64,000 bases of DNA from Enterobacteriaceae bacterium LSJC7 (GCA_000302695.1 AMFN01000002.1:621948-685947), one strand, 5' to 3'; counted from the first letter of the stretch, positions 38,553 through 49,137 are shown. A program made the numbers and translations. Notes: a model not told the origin generated them from the letters alone.

Positions 38553-39074
38553 ATGGCCATTATTCTCGGCATCGACCCCGGTTCGCGCATTACCGGCTAC
38601 GGGGTGATTCGCCAGACGGGCAGACAGCTCACTTACCTTGGCAGCGGCTGCATCCGCACAAAGGTGGATGACTTGCCCACACGACTGAAGCTGATTTACG
38701 CTGGCGTGAGCGAGCTGATTACCCAGTTTCAGCCAGATGTTTTTGCCATTGAGCAGGTCTTTATGGCCAAAAATGCCGACTCGGCGCTTAAGCTTGGCCA
38801 GGCGCGCGGTGCGGCTATTGTGGCGGCGGTTAACGGCGAGCTGCCGGTGTTTGAATATGCAGCACGCCAGGTGAAGCAAACGGTGGTGGGCACCGGCGGG
38901 GCGGATAAAAGCCAGGTACAGCACATGGTGCGCAACCTGCTAAAACTGCCCGCTAACCCGCAGGCAGATGCCGCCGACGCGCTGGCTATCGCCATTACCC
39001 ACTGTCACGTCAGCCAGAACGCCTTGCAGATAAGCAGCACGCGTCTCAATCTCGCGCGCGGCAGGCTACGCTAA
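38553..39074 (+). CDS. ruvC: Holliday junction resolvase RuvC
   Basis: A 173-aa RNase H-fold endonuclease resolving Holliday junctions with RuvAB. Catalytic acids: D7 in [14 protein letters not shown]66 in FAIEQVF, and D138/D141 in [11 protein letters not shown]. The yebB gene that separates ruvC from ruvA in E. coli is absent; only an 85-base spacer with a combined terminator and LexA-type box remains. Confidence 0.98.
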   Translation: MAIILGIDPGSRITGYGVIRQTGRQLTYLGSGCIRTKVDDLPTRLKLIYAGVSELITQFQPDVFAIEQVFMAKNADSALKLGQARGAAIVAAVNGELPVFEYAARQVKQTVVGTGGADKSQVQHMVRNLLKLPANPQADAADALAIAITHCHVSQNALQISSTRLNLARGRLR

Positions 39075-39081
39075 AGCAATA

Positions 39082-39112
39082 AAAGGCTGGATACCTATCC
39101 AGCCTTTTTTAT
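39082..39112 (+). terminator. Terminator after ruvC
   Basis: AAAGGCTGG-ATACCTAT-CCAGCCTTTTTTAT: a hairpin with a T tract. The same bases contain the LexA-type box. Confidence 0.8.
39087..39102 (+). promoter_or_regulatory. LexA (SOS) box of ruvAB
   Basis: CTGGATACCTATCCAG, one base from the E. coli ruvA SOS box (CTGGATATCTATCCAG). It lies 58 bases before ruvA. Confidence 0.78.
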
Positions 39113-39159
39113 ATGATGTGCGCCACCGACACCGGCATGAATAAAAGCAGGAGCAAAAT

Positions 39160-39771
39160 GTGATAGGTAGACTCAGAGGCATCGTCCTGGAAAAACAGCC
39201 ACCGCTGGTATTGCTGGAGGCGGGCGGCGTTGGGTATGAAGTGCATATGCCGATGACCTGCTTTTATGAATTGCCGGAAACCGGCAAAGAAGCGGTAGTG
39301 TTTACCCATTTTGTAGTGCGTGAAGACGCACAGCTGCTGTTTGGGTTTAACAATAAGCAGGAGCGCACGCTGTTTCGTGAGCTAATCAAAGTGAACGGCG
39401 TGGGGCCAAAGCTGGCGCTGGCCATTCTCTCTGGCATGTCGGCGCAGCAGTTTGTCAATGCCGTTGAGCGCGAAGAGCCTGCCTCGCTGGTGAAGCTGCC
39501 GGGCATTGGTAAGAAGACGGCTGAGCGGCTGGTGGTCGAAATGAAAGACCGCTTCAAAGGCATGCACGGCGACCTGTTTACACCAGCGGCAGACCTGGAG
39601 CTGACCTCACCGGCAGGCCCGGTGGCTGACGACGCTGAAGCCGAGGCGGTTGCTGCGCTGGTATCGCTGGGCTATAAACCACAGGAAGCAAGCCGCATGA
39701 TAAGCAAAATTGCCCGCAGCGGTGCTGACAGTGAAACCCTGATTCGTGAAGCGCTGCGTGCGGCGCTGTGA
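39160..39771 (+). CDS. ruvA: Holliday junction DNA helicase subunit RuvA
   Basis: A 203-aa tetrameric junction-binding protein. An OB-fold domain (1-65), two helix-hairpin-helix motifs ([32 protein letters not shown]) and the RuvB-binding C-terminal helix bundle ([15 protein letters not shown]) are seen. GTG start at 39160. The ruvB start follows 8 bases after the stop; both are SOS-induced in E. coli. Confidence 0.98.
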   Translation: MIGRLRGIVLEKQPPLVLLEAGGVGYEVHMPMTCFYELPETGKEAVVFTHFVVREDAQLLFGFNNKQERTLFRELIKVNGVGPKLALAILSGMSAQQFVNAVEREEPASLVKLPGIGKKTAERLVVEMKDRFKGMHGDLFTPAADLELTSPAGPVADDAEAEAVAALVSLGYKPQEASRMISKIARSGADSETLIREALRAAL

Positions 39772-39779
39772 GGTAGAGG

Positions 39780-40790
39780 ATGATTGAAGCCGATCGCCTG
39801 ATAGCACCTGGTTCAAGTCCGGTGGAAGAGGCCGCTGACCGTGCTATTCGCCCGAAAATGCTGGCAGAGTACGTCGGCCAGCCGCAGGTAAGCTCCCAGA
39901 TGGAGATCTTTATCGAAGCGGCGAGATTACGCGGTGACGCGCTGGATCACCTGCTTATCTTCGGCCCACCGGGGCTGGGTAAAACCACGCTTGCCAACAT
40001 TGTTGCCAACGAAATGGGTGTGAACCTGCGCACCACCTCCGGCCCGGTGCTGGAAAAGGCTGGCGATCTGGCGGCCATGCTCACTAACCTTGAGCCGCAC
40101 GACGTGCTGTTTATTGACGAAATTCACCGTCTGTCGCCGGTTGTTGAAGAAGTGCTGTATCCGGCGATGGAAGACTACCAGCTTGATATCATGATTGGCG
40201 AAGGCCCGGCGGCGCGCTCGATTAAAATTGATTTGCCGCCATTTACCCTGATTGGTGCCACCACGCGTGCCGGTTCGTTGACCTCGCCGCTGCGCGACCG
40301 TTTCGGTATTGTGCAGCGTCTGGAGTTCTATCAGGTGGCAGATTTACAGCATATAGTGGGGCGCAGCGCCGCCTGTCTGGGGCTGGAGATGAGCGAAGAG
40401 GGCGCGCTGGAAGTGGCGCGCCGTGCGCGCGGTACACCGCGTATCGCTAACCGCCTGTTGCGCCGTGTGCGCGACTTTGCCGAAGTGCGCCACAACGGTG
40501 TGATTAATTATGATATTGCGTCACAGGCGCTGGATATGCTGAATGTGGATGCCGAAGGCTTTGATTACATGGACCGTAAGCTGCTGCTGGCGGTGCTGGA
40601 TAAATTCCTCGGTGGCCCGGTTGGGCTGGATAACCTGGCAGCGGCAATTGGCGAGGAGCGTGAAACCATTGAAGACGTGCTGGAGCCGTATCTGATTCAG
40701 CAGGGCTTTTTACAGCGCACGCCGCGTGGACGCATCGCGACACCGCGCGCCTGGACGCATTTTGGCATGACACCGCCGGATTATCCGTAA
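39780..40790 (+). CDS. ruvB: Holliday junction DNA helicase subunit RuvB
   Basis: A 336-aa AAA+ motor. Walker [10 protein letters not shown] (about 62-70), Walker B LFIDEIHR, sensor [19 protein letters not shown] and the C-terminal winged helix ([15 protein letters not shown]) are present. It drives branch migration with RuvA. Confidence 0.98.
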   Translation: MIEADRLIAPGSSPVEEAADRAIRPKMLAEYVGQPQVSSQMEIFIEAARLRGDALDHLLIFGPPGLGKTTLANIVANEMGVNLRTTSGPVLEKAGDLAAMLTNLEPHDVLFIDEIHRLSPVVEEVLYPAMEDYQLDIMIGEGPAARSIKIDLPPFTLIGATTRAGSLTSPLRDRFGIVQRLEFYQVADLQHIVGRSAACLGLEMSEEGALEVARRARGTPRIANRLLRRVRDFAEVRHNGVINYDIASQALDMLNVDAEGFDYMDRKLLLAVLDKFLGGPVGLDNLAAAIGEERETIEDVLEPYLIQQGFLQRTPRGRIATPRAWTHFGMTPPDYP

Positions 40791-40813
40791 AAGCATTTTT
40801 GTCAAAACAGACC

Positions 40814-40840
40814 AAACCGGGGCGCAATGCCCCGGTTTTA
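40814..40840 (+). terminator. Terminator of ruvAB
   Basis: AAACCGGGG-CGCAATG-CCCCGGTTTTA hairpin 24 bases after the ruvB stop; it can also serve the convergent gene at 40858. Confidence 0.82.
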
Positions 40841-40857
40841 CGTTCAGGCTCGACAAC

Positions 40858-41121
40858 TTAACTGTCGTAATTGGATTTTGGGGCAAGGAAATAAAACGCG
40901 AAAGGCAGTGAGCCGATGAGCGTAAAGAGAATGCTGTAAATCAACACCCACGCGCCCTGAATGAAGAACATGTCAATGGTCCAGTTTTCCATCGGCAGAT
41001 TGTACTGCTCCACCACGCCCTCAAAGGCGACGCCTGAAATCACTGAAATAGTAATCACAAAGATAATGACAGCGGCGACAAGAAACTTTTTAAAGTCGCG
41101 AGTGTGCATAATTGGCGGCAT
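40858..41121 (-). CDS. Small two-helix inner-membrane protein
   Basis: An 87-aa protein not named here with confidence. Two membrane segments: about 12-30 (FLVAAVIIFVITISVISGVA) and about 52-75 (GAWVLIYSILFTLIGSLPFA), with a short middle region and a tail APKSNYDS. GGAG lies seven bases before the ATG at 41121. It looks like one of the small enterobacterial membrane proteins of unknown function and occupies the ruvB-znuB gap, where E. coli K-12 has no gene. Confidence 0.7.
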   Translation of the reverse strand: MPPIMHTRDFKKFLVAAVIIFVITISVISGVAFEGVVEQYNLPMENWTIDMFFIQGAWVLIYSILFTLIGSLPFAFYFLAPKSNYDS

Positions 41122-41286
41122 AGCATTCTCCGGGGCGATGGCAGGTTTTAATAGTCATTCCGCTACGGTGGCGGAAGATATGTTGCACAGGGTAGTCTGG
41201 CTTGCAGCAATCTGCATCTGTTTATTTGTCCACCGGTACGGATTGGCGAGGCGAGGTAATAGAGAGATGAGAAGGCGGTTTTCACA

Positions 41287-41318
41287 CGCTCTCCCGGCCA
41301 GTGCGACCGGGAGAGCGT
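41287..41318. repeat. Perfect inverted repeat after znuB
   Basis: CGCTCTCCCGG and CCGGGAGAGCG separated by about nine bases. It ends znuCB on the minus strand but has no T tract, so it may act as an RNA-stabilising 3' hairpin rather than a standard terminator. Confidence 0.65.
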
Positions 41319-41324
41319 CGTCAT

Positions 41325-42110
41325 TTATACCGGCTGGCGGCGCATCATACTGAGAATGAACAACAGCGCGGCGGCCAGCACCACCGACGGGCCAGCGGGG
41401 GTATCATAGCTTGCAGAAAAGGCGAGGCCGCCGGTAACGGCAACCATGCCAATCCCCACGGCAACCCAGGCCATCTGCTCTGGCGTGCGGGCAAAGCGGC
41501 GGGCGGTCGCCGCCGGGATAATCAACAGCGAGGTGATTATCAGCGCACCGACAAACTTCATCGCTACGCCAATCGTCAGCGCGGTGACCAGCATCAGCAG
41601 CAGCCGCACGCGTTGAAGCTTAACGCCGTCAACAAAAGCGAGGTCAGGGCTTATTGTCATGGCCAGCAGGTTGCGCCATTGCCAGCACAGAATCGCGATA
41701 ACCATCACCACGCCTGCGGCAATCGCGACCAGGTCTTCTGGTGTGACCGACAGCAGGTCACCAAACAGATAGGCCATCAAATCCACGCGAATGCCAGACA
41801 TCAGGCTAACCACCACCAGGCCCAGCGACAAGGCGCTGTGCGCCATGATGCCTAATAGCGTATCAATAGCGATAGCGGGGCGTTTTTCCAGCCACACCAG
41901 CACCAGCGCCAGCAGTAGTGTGATGGCAATCACGGCGTAAAACGGGTTGATATTGAGCAGCAGGCCGAACGCCACGCCCAGCAGCGAGGCGTGGGCGAGG
42001 GTATCGCCAAAATAAGACATGCGCCGCCAGACCACAAATGAACCCAATGGACCCGCCGCGCACGCGAGCATGACTCCGGCAAGCCAGCCGGGGAATAACA
42101 GTTCAATCAT
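41325..42110 (-). CDS. znuB: Zinc ABC transporter permease ZnuB
   Basis: A 261-aa inner-membrane permease ([60 protein letters not shown]), nearly the E. coli protein. ATG at 42110 overlaps the znuC stop by four bases; the longer frame to 42269 runs over znuC and is rejected. Works with ZnuC and ZnuA in high-affinity zinc import. Confidence 0.97.
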   Translation of the reverse strand: MIELLFPGWLAGVMLACAAGPLGSFVVWRRMSYFGDTLAHASLLGVAFGLLLNINPFYAVIAITLLLALVLVWLEKRPAIAIDTLLGIMAHSALSLGLVVVSLMSGIRVDLMAYLFGDLLSVTPEDLVAIAAGVVMVIAILCWQWRNLLAMTISPDLAFVDGVKLQRVRLLLMLVTALTIGVAMKFVGALIITSLLIIPAATARRFARTPEQMAWVAVGIGMVAVTGGLAFSASYDTPAGPSVVLAAALLFILSMMRRQPV

Positions 42111-42862
42111 GACGGGCCGTTTCCTCTGCGCAGAATAATTTTGCCCTGCAAATCGTGGCGGTGATTGTGATGGTGGCGATAAATACCAAGCTGTTCTGCA
42201 CCGCGCGGGCCGAACATGGAAATAAACTGCGGATGTGCGGAGACCACTTCCGGCGTGCCGGAACAGCAAATGTGGTGGTTAAGACACAGTACTTCGTCGG
42301 TTTTCGCCATCACCAGGTGCAGGTCATGGGACACCATCAGCACCGCGCAGTCCAGCTCATGGCGCAGCTTGTTGATTAAATCGTAGAGGGCGAGCTGGCC
42401 GTTAACATCCACGCCCTGGGTTGGCTCATCCAGCACCAGCAGCTGCGGCTGGTTAAGCAACGCGCGCGCCAGCAGCACGCGCTGGGTTTCACCGCCGGAG
42501 AGTTTTTGCATCGGGGCATCAATGAGATGTGCGGCCTGCACGCGCACCAGCGCGGGCTGAATGTCGCTCTTTTTCACACCGGGGCGCAGGCGCATGAAGC
42601 GGCTTACCGTCAGCGGCAGCGTGGCATCAAGGTGTAATTTTTGTGGGACATAGCCAATGTGCAGATTCGGGGTCCGCTTGATGACACCGCCGTCAGGTGC
42701 TACGAGCCCGAGCACCACGCGCACCAGCGTTGATTTGCCCGCACCGTTTGGCCCGAGCAGGGTGAGAATGCGACCGGCGTGCAGATTAAGCGAGATATCT
42801 GTCAGCACGCGGCGTGCGCCAAATGAAACTGAAATGTTTTCCAGGGAGACCAGATTTGTCAT
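42107..42862 (-). CDS. znuC: Zinc ABC transporter ATPase ZnuC
   Basis: A 251-aa ATPase with Walker [10 protein letters not shown] (about 37-45), signature LSGGETQRV, Walker [13 protein letters not shown] and H-loop [10 protein letters not shown], plus a C-terminal histidine-rich piece ([11 protein letters not shown]) that may sense zinc. Leads znuCB, divergent from znuA across a Zur box. Confidence 0.97.
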   Translation of the reverse strand: MTNLVSLENISVSFGARRVLTDISLNLHAGRILTLLGPNGAGKSTLVRVVLGLVAPDGGVIKRTPNLHIGYVPQKLHLDATLPLTVSRFMRLRPGVKKSDIQPALVRVQAAHLIDAPMQKLSGGETQRVLLARALLNQPQLLVLDEPTQGVDVNGQLALYDLINKLRHELDCAVLMVSHDLHLVMAKTDEVLCLNHHICCSGTPEVVSAHPQFISMFGPRGAEQLGIYRHHHNHRHDLQGKIILRRGNGPS

Positions 42863-42890
42863 GTCGATTTAAACGTTGCAGAAGTTATCG

Positions 42891-42909
42891 GATGTTATAA
42901 TATCACATC
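42891..42909. promoter_or_regulatory. Zur operator between znuC and znuA
   Basis: GATGTTATAATATCACATC, very close to the E. coli znu operator core (ATGTTATAATATCAC). It controls both divergent transcripts in response to zinc. Confidence 0.85.
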
Positions 42910-42940
42910 CTCCTCAGCCAAAACGATGACCAGTTGCATT

Positions 42941-43876
42941 ATGTTACATAAAAACACGCTTCTTTTCGCTGCTTTTTCAACCGCACTGTGGTGTGGCGCC
43001 ACAACCTCCGCTCAGGCCGACGTTGTCGCCTCCATTAAACCCCTGGGATTTATCGCATCGGCGATTGCCGATGGCGTTACCGGGACTACGGTTTTACTGC
43101 CTGACGGTGCCTCTGAGCATGATTATGCATTACGTCCATCTGATATAAAACGCTTGCAAAACGCAGACTTAGTGGTATGGGTAGGGCCGGAGATGGAAGC
43201 GTTCATGACCAAACCCGTCGCCCGCCTGCCTGGGCAAAAGCAGCTGTCGCTTGTTGCACTAAATGATGTGAAGCCACTGCTGATGAAAGGCGCTCACGAC
43301 CATGATGATGACCATGAACATGACCATGAAAAAGGTGACGCAGATCACCATCATGGAGAGTACAACATGCATTTATGGCTATCCCCAGTCATAGCAAGGC
43401 TTTCAGCGGTTGCAATCCATCAAAAATTAGTTGAACTTATGCCTGAAAATAAGAACAAATTGGATGCTAACCTGCAGCGTTTCGAGGCAGAATTAGCAAA
43501 AACCGATAAAACGTTGGCAAATGAGCTGTCACCGCTAAAAGGAAAAGGGTATTACGTGTTTCATGATGCCTACGGGTATTTTGAACAACACTACGGACTC
43601 ACCCCGCTGGGGCATTTTACCGTAAACCCTGAAATCCAGCCTGGTGCGCAGCGCTTACATGAAATCAGAACACAGTTGGTTGAGCAGAAGGCCGAATGCG
43701 TCTTTGCTGAGCCACAATTCAGGCCGGCCGTGATTGAAGCCGTTGCCAGAGGAACGCGGGTACGAATGGGTACGCTGGATCCTCTCGGCACCGCTATTGC
43801 GCTGGGTAAAGACAGCTATACGCAATTTCTTACCCAACTTTCGCATCAATACGCCAGTTGCCTGAAAGGAGCATAA
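42941..43876 (+). CDS. znuA: High-affinity zinc-binding periplasmic protein ZnuA
   Basis: A 311-aa cluster-9 binding protein. Signal peptide about 1-26 ([16 protein letters not shown]), zinc ligands in [22 protein letters not shown] and [14 protein letters not shown], and a His/Asp-rich loop at about 115-138 ([12 protein letters not shown] then [12 protein letters not shown]) typical of ZnuA. ATG at 42941 matches E. coli; an ATG 15 bases upstream is in frame. Confidence 0.97.
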   Translation: MLHKNTLLFAAFSTALWCGATTSAQADVVASIKPLGFIASAIADGVTGTTVLLPDGASEHDYALRPSDIKRLQNADLVVWVGPEMEAFMTKPVARLPGQKQLSLVALNDVKPLLMKGAHDHDDDHEHDHEKGDADHHHGEYNMHLWLSPVIARLSAVAIHQKLVELMPENKNKLDANLQRFEAELAKTDKTLANELSPLKGKGYYVFHDAYGYFEQHYGLTPLGHFTVNPEIQPGAQRLHEIRTQLVEQKAECVFAEPQFRPAVIEAVARGTRVRMGTLDPLGTAIALGKDSYTQFLTQLSHQYASCLKGA

Positions 43877-43891
43877 CGAGGAAGTGAATAC

Positions 43892-45214
43892 GTGCAACAG
43901 ATAGCCCGCTCTGTCGCCCTGGCGTTCAACAATTTACCGCGACCCCATCGTGTGATGTTGGGGTCGCTTACGGTTCTTACTCTTGCGGCCGCCGTCTGGC
44001 GGCCCTTTGTATACCACACCGAATCCACACCGATAGTTAAAAGCATTGAGCTGGGAAAAGAAGATATTCGTTCGCTTTTGCCTGAGGCGAGTGAGCCTAT
44101 CGATCAGACGCCGCAGGAAGAAGAAGCCATCCCACAGGATGAGCTGGATGACAAAATCGCCTCGGATACCGGTTTGCATGAATATGTCGTTTCTACCGGT
44201 GATACGTTTAGTAGCGTACTAAACCAGTACGGCATAGATATGTCGGAAATTGGCCGTCTGACGCAGGCTGATAAAGATCTGCGTAACCTGAAAATCGGCC
44301 AGCAACTCTCCTGGACACTGAACGCAGACGGCGACTTACAGAGCCTGACGTGGGAAGTCTCACGCCGTGAAACCCGTAGCTACGAGCGCACCAACGCTGG
44401 CGCGTGGAAGATGACGAGTGAAACCCAGCAGGGCGACTGGGTGAACAGTCTTCTTAAAGGGACGGTGGGCAGCAGCTTCGTTGCCAGCGCCCGTTCCGCA
44501 GGCCTGACCACCACTGAAATTAACGCGGTGATTAAAGCGATGCAGTGGCAGATGGACTTCCGTAAGCTCAAAAAAGGTGATGAGTTCGCTGTGCTGATGT
44601 CGCGTGAAATGCTCGACGGCAAGCGCGAGCAGAGCCAGCTGGTGGGCGTGCGTGTGCGCAGCAGCGGTAAGGACTATTACGGCATTCGCGCAGAAGACGG
44701 TAAGTTCTACGACCGCAACGGCGCGGGTCTGGCGAAAGGCTTCATGCGTTTCCCAACCTCGCGACAGTTCCGCGTCTCTTCAAACTTTAACCCGCGTCGT
44801 ACCAATCCGGTGACCGGGCGTGTCGCGCCACATCGCGGTGTTGACTTTGCGATGCCGCAGGGGACGCCGGTGCTGGCAGTGGGTGACGGTGAAGTGGTGG
44901 TTGCCAAGCGCAGCGGTGCTGCGGGTTACTACATCGCTATCCGCCATGGTCGTTCATATACCACGCGCTATATGCACCTGAAGAAGCTGCTCGTCACACC
45001 AGGCCAGAAGGTCAAGCGCGGTGAGCGTATCGCGCTGTCGGGCAATACCGGGCGCTCCACCGGGCCGCACCTGCACTATGAAGTGTGGATTAACCAGCAG
45101 GCCGTTAACCCGCTGACGGCGAAACTGCCGCGTTCGGAAGGGCTGGCAGGTACTGACCGTCGTGACTTCCTGGCGACTGCCAAAGAAGTATTGCCGCAGT
45201 TGCGGTTCGACTAA
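43892..45214 (+). CDS. mepM: Murein DD-endopeptidase MepM
   Basis: A 440-aa envelope hydrolase that cuts D-Ala-mDAP cross-links to allow cell-wall growth. An N-terminal anchor helix (about 20-40), a LysM-type region (about 95-145; EYVVSTGDTFSSVLNQYG) and an M23 peptidase domain with zinc ligands in APHRGVDFAMP and GPHLHYEVWIN are seen. GTG start at 43892, 15 bases after znuA. Confidence 0.96.
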   Translation: MQQIARSVALAFNNLPRPHRVMLGSLTVLTLAAAVWRPFVYHTESTPIVKSIELGKEDIRSLLPEASEPIDQTPQEEEAIPQDELDDKIASDTGLHEYVVSTGDTFSSVLNQYGIDMSEIGRLTQADKDLRNLKIGQQLSWTLNADGDLQSLTWEVSRRETRSYERTNAGAWKMTSETQQGDWVNSLLKGTVGSSFVASARSAGLTTTEINAVIKAMQWQMDFRKLKKGDEFAVLMSREMLDGKREQSQLVGVRVRSSGKDYYGIRAEDGKFYDRNGAGLAKGFMRFPTSRQFRVSSNFNPRRTNPVTGRVAPHRGVDFAMPQGTPVLAVGDGEVVVAKRSGAAGYYIAIRHGRSYTTRYMHLKKLLVTPGQKVKRGERIALSGNTGRSTGPHLHYEVWINQQAVNPLTAKLPRSEGLAGTDRRDFLATAKEVLPQLRFD

Positions 45215-45232
45215 AGAACAAACCTGAAGGTC

Positions 45233-45259
45233 AAAAGCCGGTCTGTGACCGGCTTTTTG
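45233..45259 (+). terminator. Terminator of mepM
   Basis: AAAAGCCGGT-CTGTG-ACCGGCTTTTTG hairpin 18 bases after the mepM stop. Confidence 0.88.
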
Positions 45260-45337
45260 TTTGGAAAAGTCCCAGCTACCGTTAAAATAAAGCAGACTGA
45301 CCTGTGATAAATGAATCGGCTTTGTGCCGGGAAGAAC

Positions 45338-46318
45338 ATGGAAAAAGAAAAAAAGTCTCACATCGAGTTTATTCCTGAGTTCCAGAAAGCCTTTTTGCAC
45401 CCGCGCTACTGGGGCTCGTGGCTCGGTGTTTTTGCCTTCGCGGGCCTTGCCTGGACGCCAGCGGTCATTCGCGATCCGCTGTTAGGGGCGCTGGGGCGCA
45501 CCGCTGGCAAGCTTGCGAAAAGTGCACGTCGCCGTGCCCGCATCAACCTGTTGTACTGTTTTCCTGAGTTGCCGCAAGCGCGCCGCGAAGCCATTATCGA
45601 CAGCATGTTTGAGACAGCACCACAGTCGATGGCGATGATGGCCGAACTGGGGCTGCGTGACCCGAAAAAGGTGCTGGAGCGCGTGGACTGGCACGGCAAA
45701 GACATCATTGATGCAATGCAGGCAAATAACGAAAAGGTTATTTTCCTGGTGCCACACGGTTGGGCGGTGGATATTCCGGCCATGCTGATGGCCGCCAGCG
45801 GCCAGAAGATGGCGGCCATGTTCCACAACCAGGGCAACCAGCTGTTTGACTACATCTGGAACCGGGTGCGCCGCCGCTTTGGTGGGCGTATGCACGCACG
45901 TAATGACGGTATCAAACCGTTTATCAGCTCAGTGCGCCAGGGCTACTGGGGCTATTATCTGCCTGACCAGGACCACGGTGCCGAGCACAGCGAGTTTGTT
46001 GATTTCTTTGCAACCTACAAGGCGACGCTGCCTGCCATTGGCCGCCTGATGAAGGTTTGCCGCGCGCGCGTGGTGCCGCTGTTTCCGGTGTATAACGCCA
46101 GCACCCATCGGCTCGATATCTATATTCGCCCGCCGATGGACGACCTGATGGACGCTGACGACCATACGATTGCCCGGCGCATGAATGAGGAAGTGGAAAT
46201 CCTGGTGGGGCCGCATCCTGAGCAGTACACCTGGATACTGAAGCTGCTGAAGACGCGCAAGGAAGGGGAGACTGAACCTTACGTGCGTAAAGATCTCTGG
46301 CCGAAAGGCAGTAAGTAA
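45338..46318 (+). CDS. lpxM: Lipid A myristoyl-acyltransferase LpxM
   Basis: A 326-aa inner-membrane acyltransferase adding the last (myristoyl) chain to Kdo2-lipid A. Near the N-terminus [15 protein letters not shown] is a membrane anchor; the H-X4-D catalytic motif is in [12 protein letters not shown], with [13 protein letters not shown] and [11 protein letters not shown] later. ATG at 45338 ([15 protein letters not shown]) aligns with E. coli LpxM and follows GGGAAG; a longer frame from 45311 is rejected. Confidence 0.96.
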   Translation: MEKEKKSHIEFIPEFQKAFLHPRYWGSWLGVFAFAGLAWTPAVIRDPLLGALGRTAGKLAKSARRRARINLLYCFPELPQARREAIIDSMFETAPQSMAMMAELGLRDPKKVLERVDWHGKDIIDAMQANNEKVIFLVPHGWAVDIPAMLMAASGQKMAAMFHNQGNQLFDYIWNRVRRRFGGRMHARNDGIKPFISSVRQGYWGYYLPDQDHGAEHSEFVDFFATYKATLPAIGRLMKVCRARVVPLFPVYNASTHRLDIYIRPPMDDLMDADDHTIARRMNEEVEILVGPHPEQYTWILKLLKTRKEGETEPYVRKDLWPKGSK

Positions 46319-46332
46319 CGCACATCAGCGAT

Positions 46333-46360
46333 AAAAAAAGGGGCCATTCGGCCCCTTTTG
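46333..46360. terminator. Bidirectional terminator between lpxM and pykA
   Basis: AAAAGGGGCC-ATTC-GGCCCCTTTT hairpin with A/T tracts on both sides, serving two convergent genes. Confidence 0.88.
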
Positions 46361-46375
46361 CTATGTGTGGTTTTC

Positions 46376-47818
46376 TCAGTCCACCGTCAGGATACGGGTG
46401 GTATTGGTAGTACCAATCGTGCCCATCACATCGCCCTGAGTCACGATAACCAGGTCGCCGGACATCAGATAACCTTTGTCGCGCAGCAGGTTGGCCGCAT
46501 CCTGCGCGGCAGCGACGCCATCGCTCTTGCTGTCGAAGTGAACCGGGGTAACGCCACGGTACAGCGCCGTCAGATTGAGCGTGCGCTCGTGACGCGACAT
46601 AGCGAAAATCGGCAAACCGGAGCTGATGCGCGAGGTCATCAGCGCCGTACGGCCAGACTCGGTCATGGTGATAATCGCTGTCACGCCGCGGGTGTGGTTA
46701 GCGGCATACATGGCTGACATGGCCAGCGCTTCTTCGACGTTATCGAACTGCACGTCCAGGCGATGCTTGGAGACGTTAATGCTGGGGATTTTTTCTGCGC
46801 CCAGGCATACGCGCGCCATTGCCGCGACGGTTTCTGCCGGGTACTGGCCTGCGGCAGTTTCAGCAGACAGCATCACGGCGTCGGTGCCATCAAGCACGGC
46901 GTTGGCAACGTCCATCACCTCGGCACGGGTTGGCATCGGGTTGGTTATCATCGACTCCATCATCTGTGTGGCGGTGATGACGGCACGATTCAGCTTACGT
47001 GCACGACGAATGAGGGTTTTCTGGATGCCTACCAGTTCCGGGTCACCGATTTCAACGCCCAGGTCGCCACGGGCAACCATCACCACGTCGGAGGCAAGAA
47101 TGATGTCATCCATCGCTTCTTCGCTGGACACGGCTTCAGCACGCTCCACTTTGGAAACAATGTGTGCATCGCAGCCAGCATCGCGTGCGAGGCGGCGAGC
47201 ATAGTTCAGGTCTTCGCCACAGCGAGGGAATGAGACAGCCAGATAATCCACGCCAATTTTCGCAGCTGTCAGGATATCGGCTTTATCTTTCTCGGTCAGC
47301 GCTTCAGCAGACAGGCCGCCACCGAGCTTATTAATGCCTTTATTGTTGGACAGTGGGCCACCGACGGTCACTTCGGTGAACACTTTCATGCCCTGAACTT
47401 CCAGTACTTTTAACTGAACGCGACCGTCGTCGAGCAGCAGGATGTCGCCCGGTACTACGTCCGCAGGCAGACCTTTATAGTCGATGCCCACTTTCTCTTT
47501 GTCGCCTTCGCCTTTGCCCAGGTTGGCATCAAGCAGAAACTTGTCGCCAATATTGAGAAACACTTTGCCTTCTTTAAAGGTCGAGACGCGAATTTTCGGG
47601 CCCTGGAGGTCGCCGAGAATGGCAACGTGGCGGCCCAGTTTAGCCGCAATCTCACGCACTTTGTTAGCGCGCAGCAGGTGGTCTTCTGCCGTTCCGTGGG
47701 AGAAATTCATGCGTACAACGTTAGCACCGGCGGCGATAACCTTCTCAAGGTTGTTATCGCGATCGGTAGCTGGACCTAAGGTGGTGACAATTTTGGTTCT
47801 GCGTAGCCGTCTGGACAT
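46376..47818 (-). CDS. pykA: Pyruvate kinase II (PykA)
   Basis: A 480-aa glycolytic enzyme, the E. coli PykA length. Features: [14 protein letters not shown] (start), [33 protein letters not shown] (metal/PEP site) and [11 protein letters not shown]. Makes pyruvate and ATP from PEP. It precedes hexR on the minus strand and is a HexR-regulated node in gamma-proteobacteria, though no clear box was seen in the 117 bases between. Confidence 0.98.
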   Translation of the reverse strand: MSRRLRRTKIVTTLGPATDRDNNLEKVIAAGANVVRMNFSHGTAEDHLLRANKVREIAAKLGRHVAILGDLQGPKIRVSTFKEGKVFLNIGDKFLLDANLGKGEGDKEKVGIDYKGLPADVVPGDILLLDDGRVQLKVLEVQGMKVFTEVTVGGPLSNNKGINKLGGGLSAEALTEKDKADILTAAKIGVDYLAVSFPRCGEDLNYARRLARDAGCDAHIVSKVERAEAVSSEEAMDDIILASDVVMVARGDLGVEIGDPELVGIQKTLIRRARKLNRAVITATQMMESMITNPMPTRAEVMDVANAVLDGTDAVMLSAETAAGQYPAETVAAMARVCLGAEKIPSINVSKHRLDVQFDNVEEALAMSAMYAANHTRGVTAIITMTESGRTALMTSRISSGLPIFAMSRHERTLNLTALYRGVTPVHFDSKSDGVAAAQDAANLLRDKGYLMSGDLVIVTQGDVMGTIGTTNTTRILTVD

Positions 47819-47935
47819 TTAATACTCCGTTGACTGAAACAACTTCGGTGATGCGTGAACTGAAAATCCGGTAAGGCAGGACTGGCCTGACACGTTACCT
47901 GAATGACCCTGTAAGTGACAACTTAGTTAGAGAAT

Positions 47936-48805
47936 TCACGGCGTTTTACCGGGAACGATTGACCCTCTATCAAACCGCGATTCCCGTAAAGCTTCTTTGA
48001 CTCGCTTCAAGTTATCTCTGAATTTCGCGCCACGGCGTAGGGTATAACCGGTGGCCAGCACGTCAAGCAGCGTGAGCTGGGCCAGACGCGAAACCATCGG
48101 AATGTAAACGTCGGTATCCTCCGGCACATCGAGCAATAGTGCCAGCCCGGCTTCGTGAGCCAGCGGCGTGTTGGCGGTCGTAACGGCGATAACCATGGCG
48201 TCGTTTTCATGCGCCAGGCGCGCCAGTTCCACTATCTGGCGAGTGCGCCCGGTATGGGAGAACAGCACAACCACGTCGCCTTCGCCGCTGTTCATACAGC
48301 TCATGCGTTGCAACACGATATCATCTGACCAGAATACCGGTACGTTGAAGCGCAGAAATTTGTTCATTGCGTCGTGAGCGACGGTCGAGGAGGAGCCCAG
48401 CCCGAAAAAAGAGAGCTTCTTGGCCTGGCTCAACCAGTCTACGGCGCGGTTAACGGCGTTGATGTCCAGCCCGTTGCGCACCTGGGCTAAGCTTGCCATG
48501 GCGGACTCGAAAATTTTGTCGCTGTAGGCTCTGACGTCGTCATTTTCATCGACGTTGCGGTTAACCCACGGTGTGCCGGTGGCGAGGCTTTGTGCCAGCA
48601 GCAGTTTGAAATCGGGAAAGCCGCGGGTGTCCAGGCGACGGCAAAAGCGGTTGACGGTGGGTTCGCTCACGCCTGCTTGCGCGGCAAGGGCCGCAATACT
48701 TTTATGGATAGCTTCCTGCGGCGCACTGAGGATTGTGTCTGCCACTTTTCGCTCCGATTTACTCAGTCGTTCCAGTTGTGCCTGGATGTTTTCCAGCATA
48801 TTCAT
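47936..48805 (-). CDS. hexR: HexR transcriptional regulator (RpiR family)
   Basis: A 289-aa RpiR-type repressor. N-terminal helix-turn-helix (about 1-75; IAALAAQAGVSEPTVNRFCR) and SIS sugar-phosphate domain (about 125-255; FFGLGSSSTVAHDAMNKF; VVLFSHTGRTRQIVE) that binds 2-keto-3-deoxy-6-phosphogluconate. It controls zwf, edd-eda and related genes. ATG at 48805 (MNMLENIQAQLERLSKSERK) matches E. coli; the longer frame to 48859 is rejected. Divergent from zwf, with a HexR box at 49073. Confidence 0.95.
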   Translation of the reverse strand: MNMLENIQAQLERLSKSERKVADTILSAPQEAIHKSIAALAAQAGVSEPTVNRFCRRLDTRGFPDFKLLLAQSLATGTPWVNRNVDENDDVRAYSDKIFESAMASLAQVRNGLDINAVNRAVDWLSQAKKLSFFGLGSSSTVAHDAMNKFLRFNVPVFWSDDIVLQRMSCMNSGEGDVVVLFSHTGRTRQIVELARLAHENDAMVIAVTTANTPLAHEAGLALLLDVPEDTDVYIPMVSRLAQLTLLDVLATGYTLRRGAKFRDNLKRVKEALRESRFDRGSIVPGKTP

Positions 48806-49072
48806 CATCGACAGGGGTCTCAGCAAAAAATTAACGTCCCAGGCAGGCGAAGATCGCACGCCTGCGATTGTCTGAATATACTCTTCGTCGTAGACGGTGC
48901 GCTAACAACAGGCTGATGATGTTGTAGTTTTTTTTCATTACATGATCGTGCTCTGATTTCCTGCTGTATCACTGTAGTGCACAAAAACGGCGACCGTGGG
49001 GAAAGCTGCGGGTTTATGCAGCGAAAGGCACAACCTGTGTTCGCGCCTTATGTAAAATGAAGTACAGTGCAT

Positions 49073-49087
49073 TGTAATAAAATTACA
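49073..49087 (+). promoter_or_regulatory. HexR operator upstream of zwf
   Basis: TGTAATAAAATTACA, matching the HexR consensus palindrome TGTAAT-N-AATTACA type, 50 bases before the zwf ATG. Confidence 0.8.
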
Positions 49088-49137
49088 TGTGGGCCCGGTT
49101 GTAGAGCACCGGGCCGGCCGATAACGAGGAGAATAAC

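Noticed and set aside
48930-48950. TGTAG...CATTACA as a second HexR box near hexR
   Set aside because: The half-sites are about five bases too far apart for the HexR palindrome.
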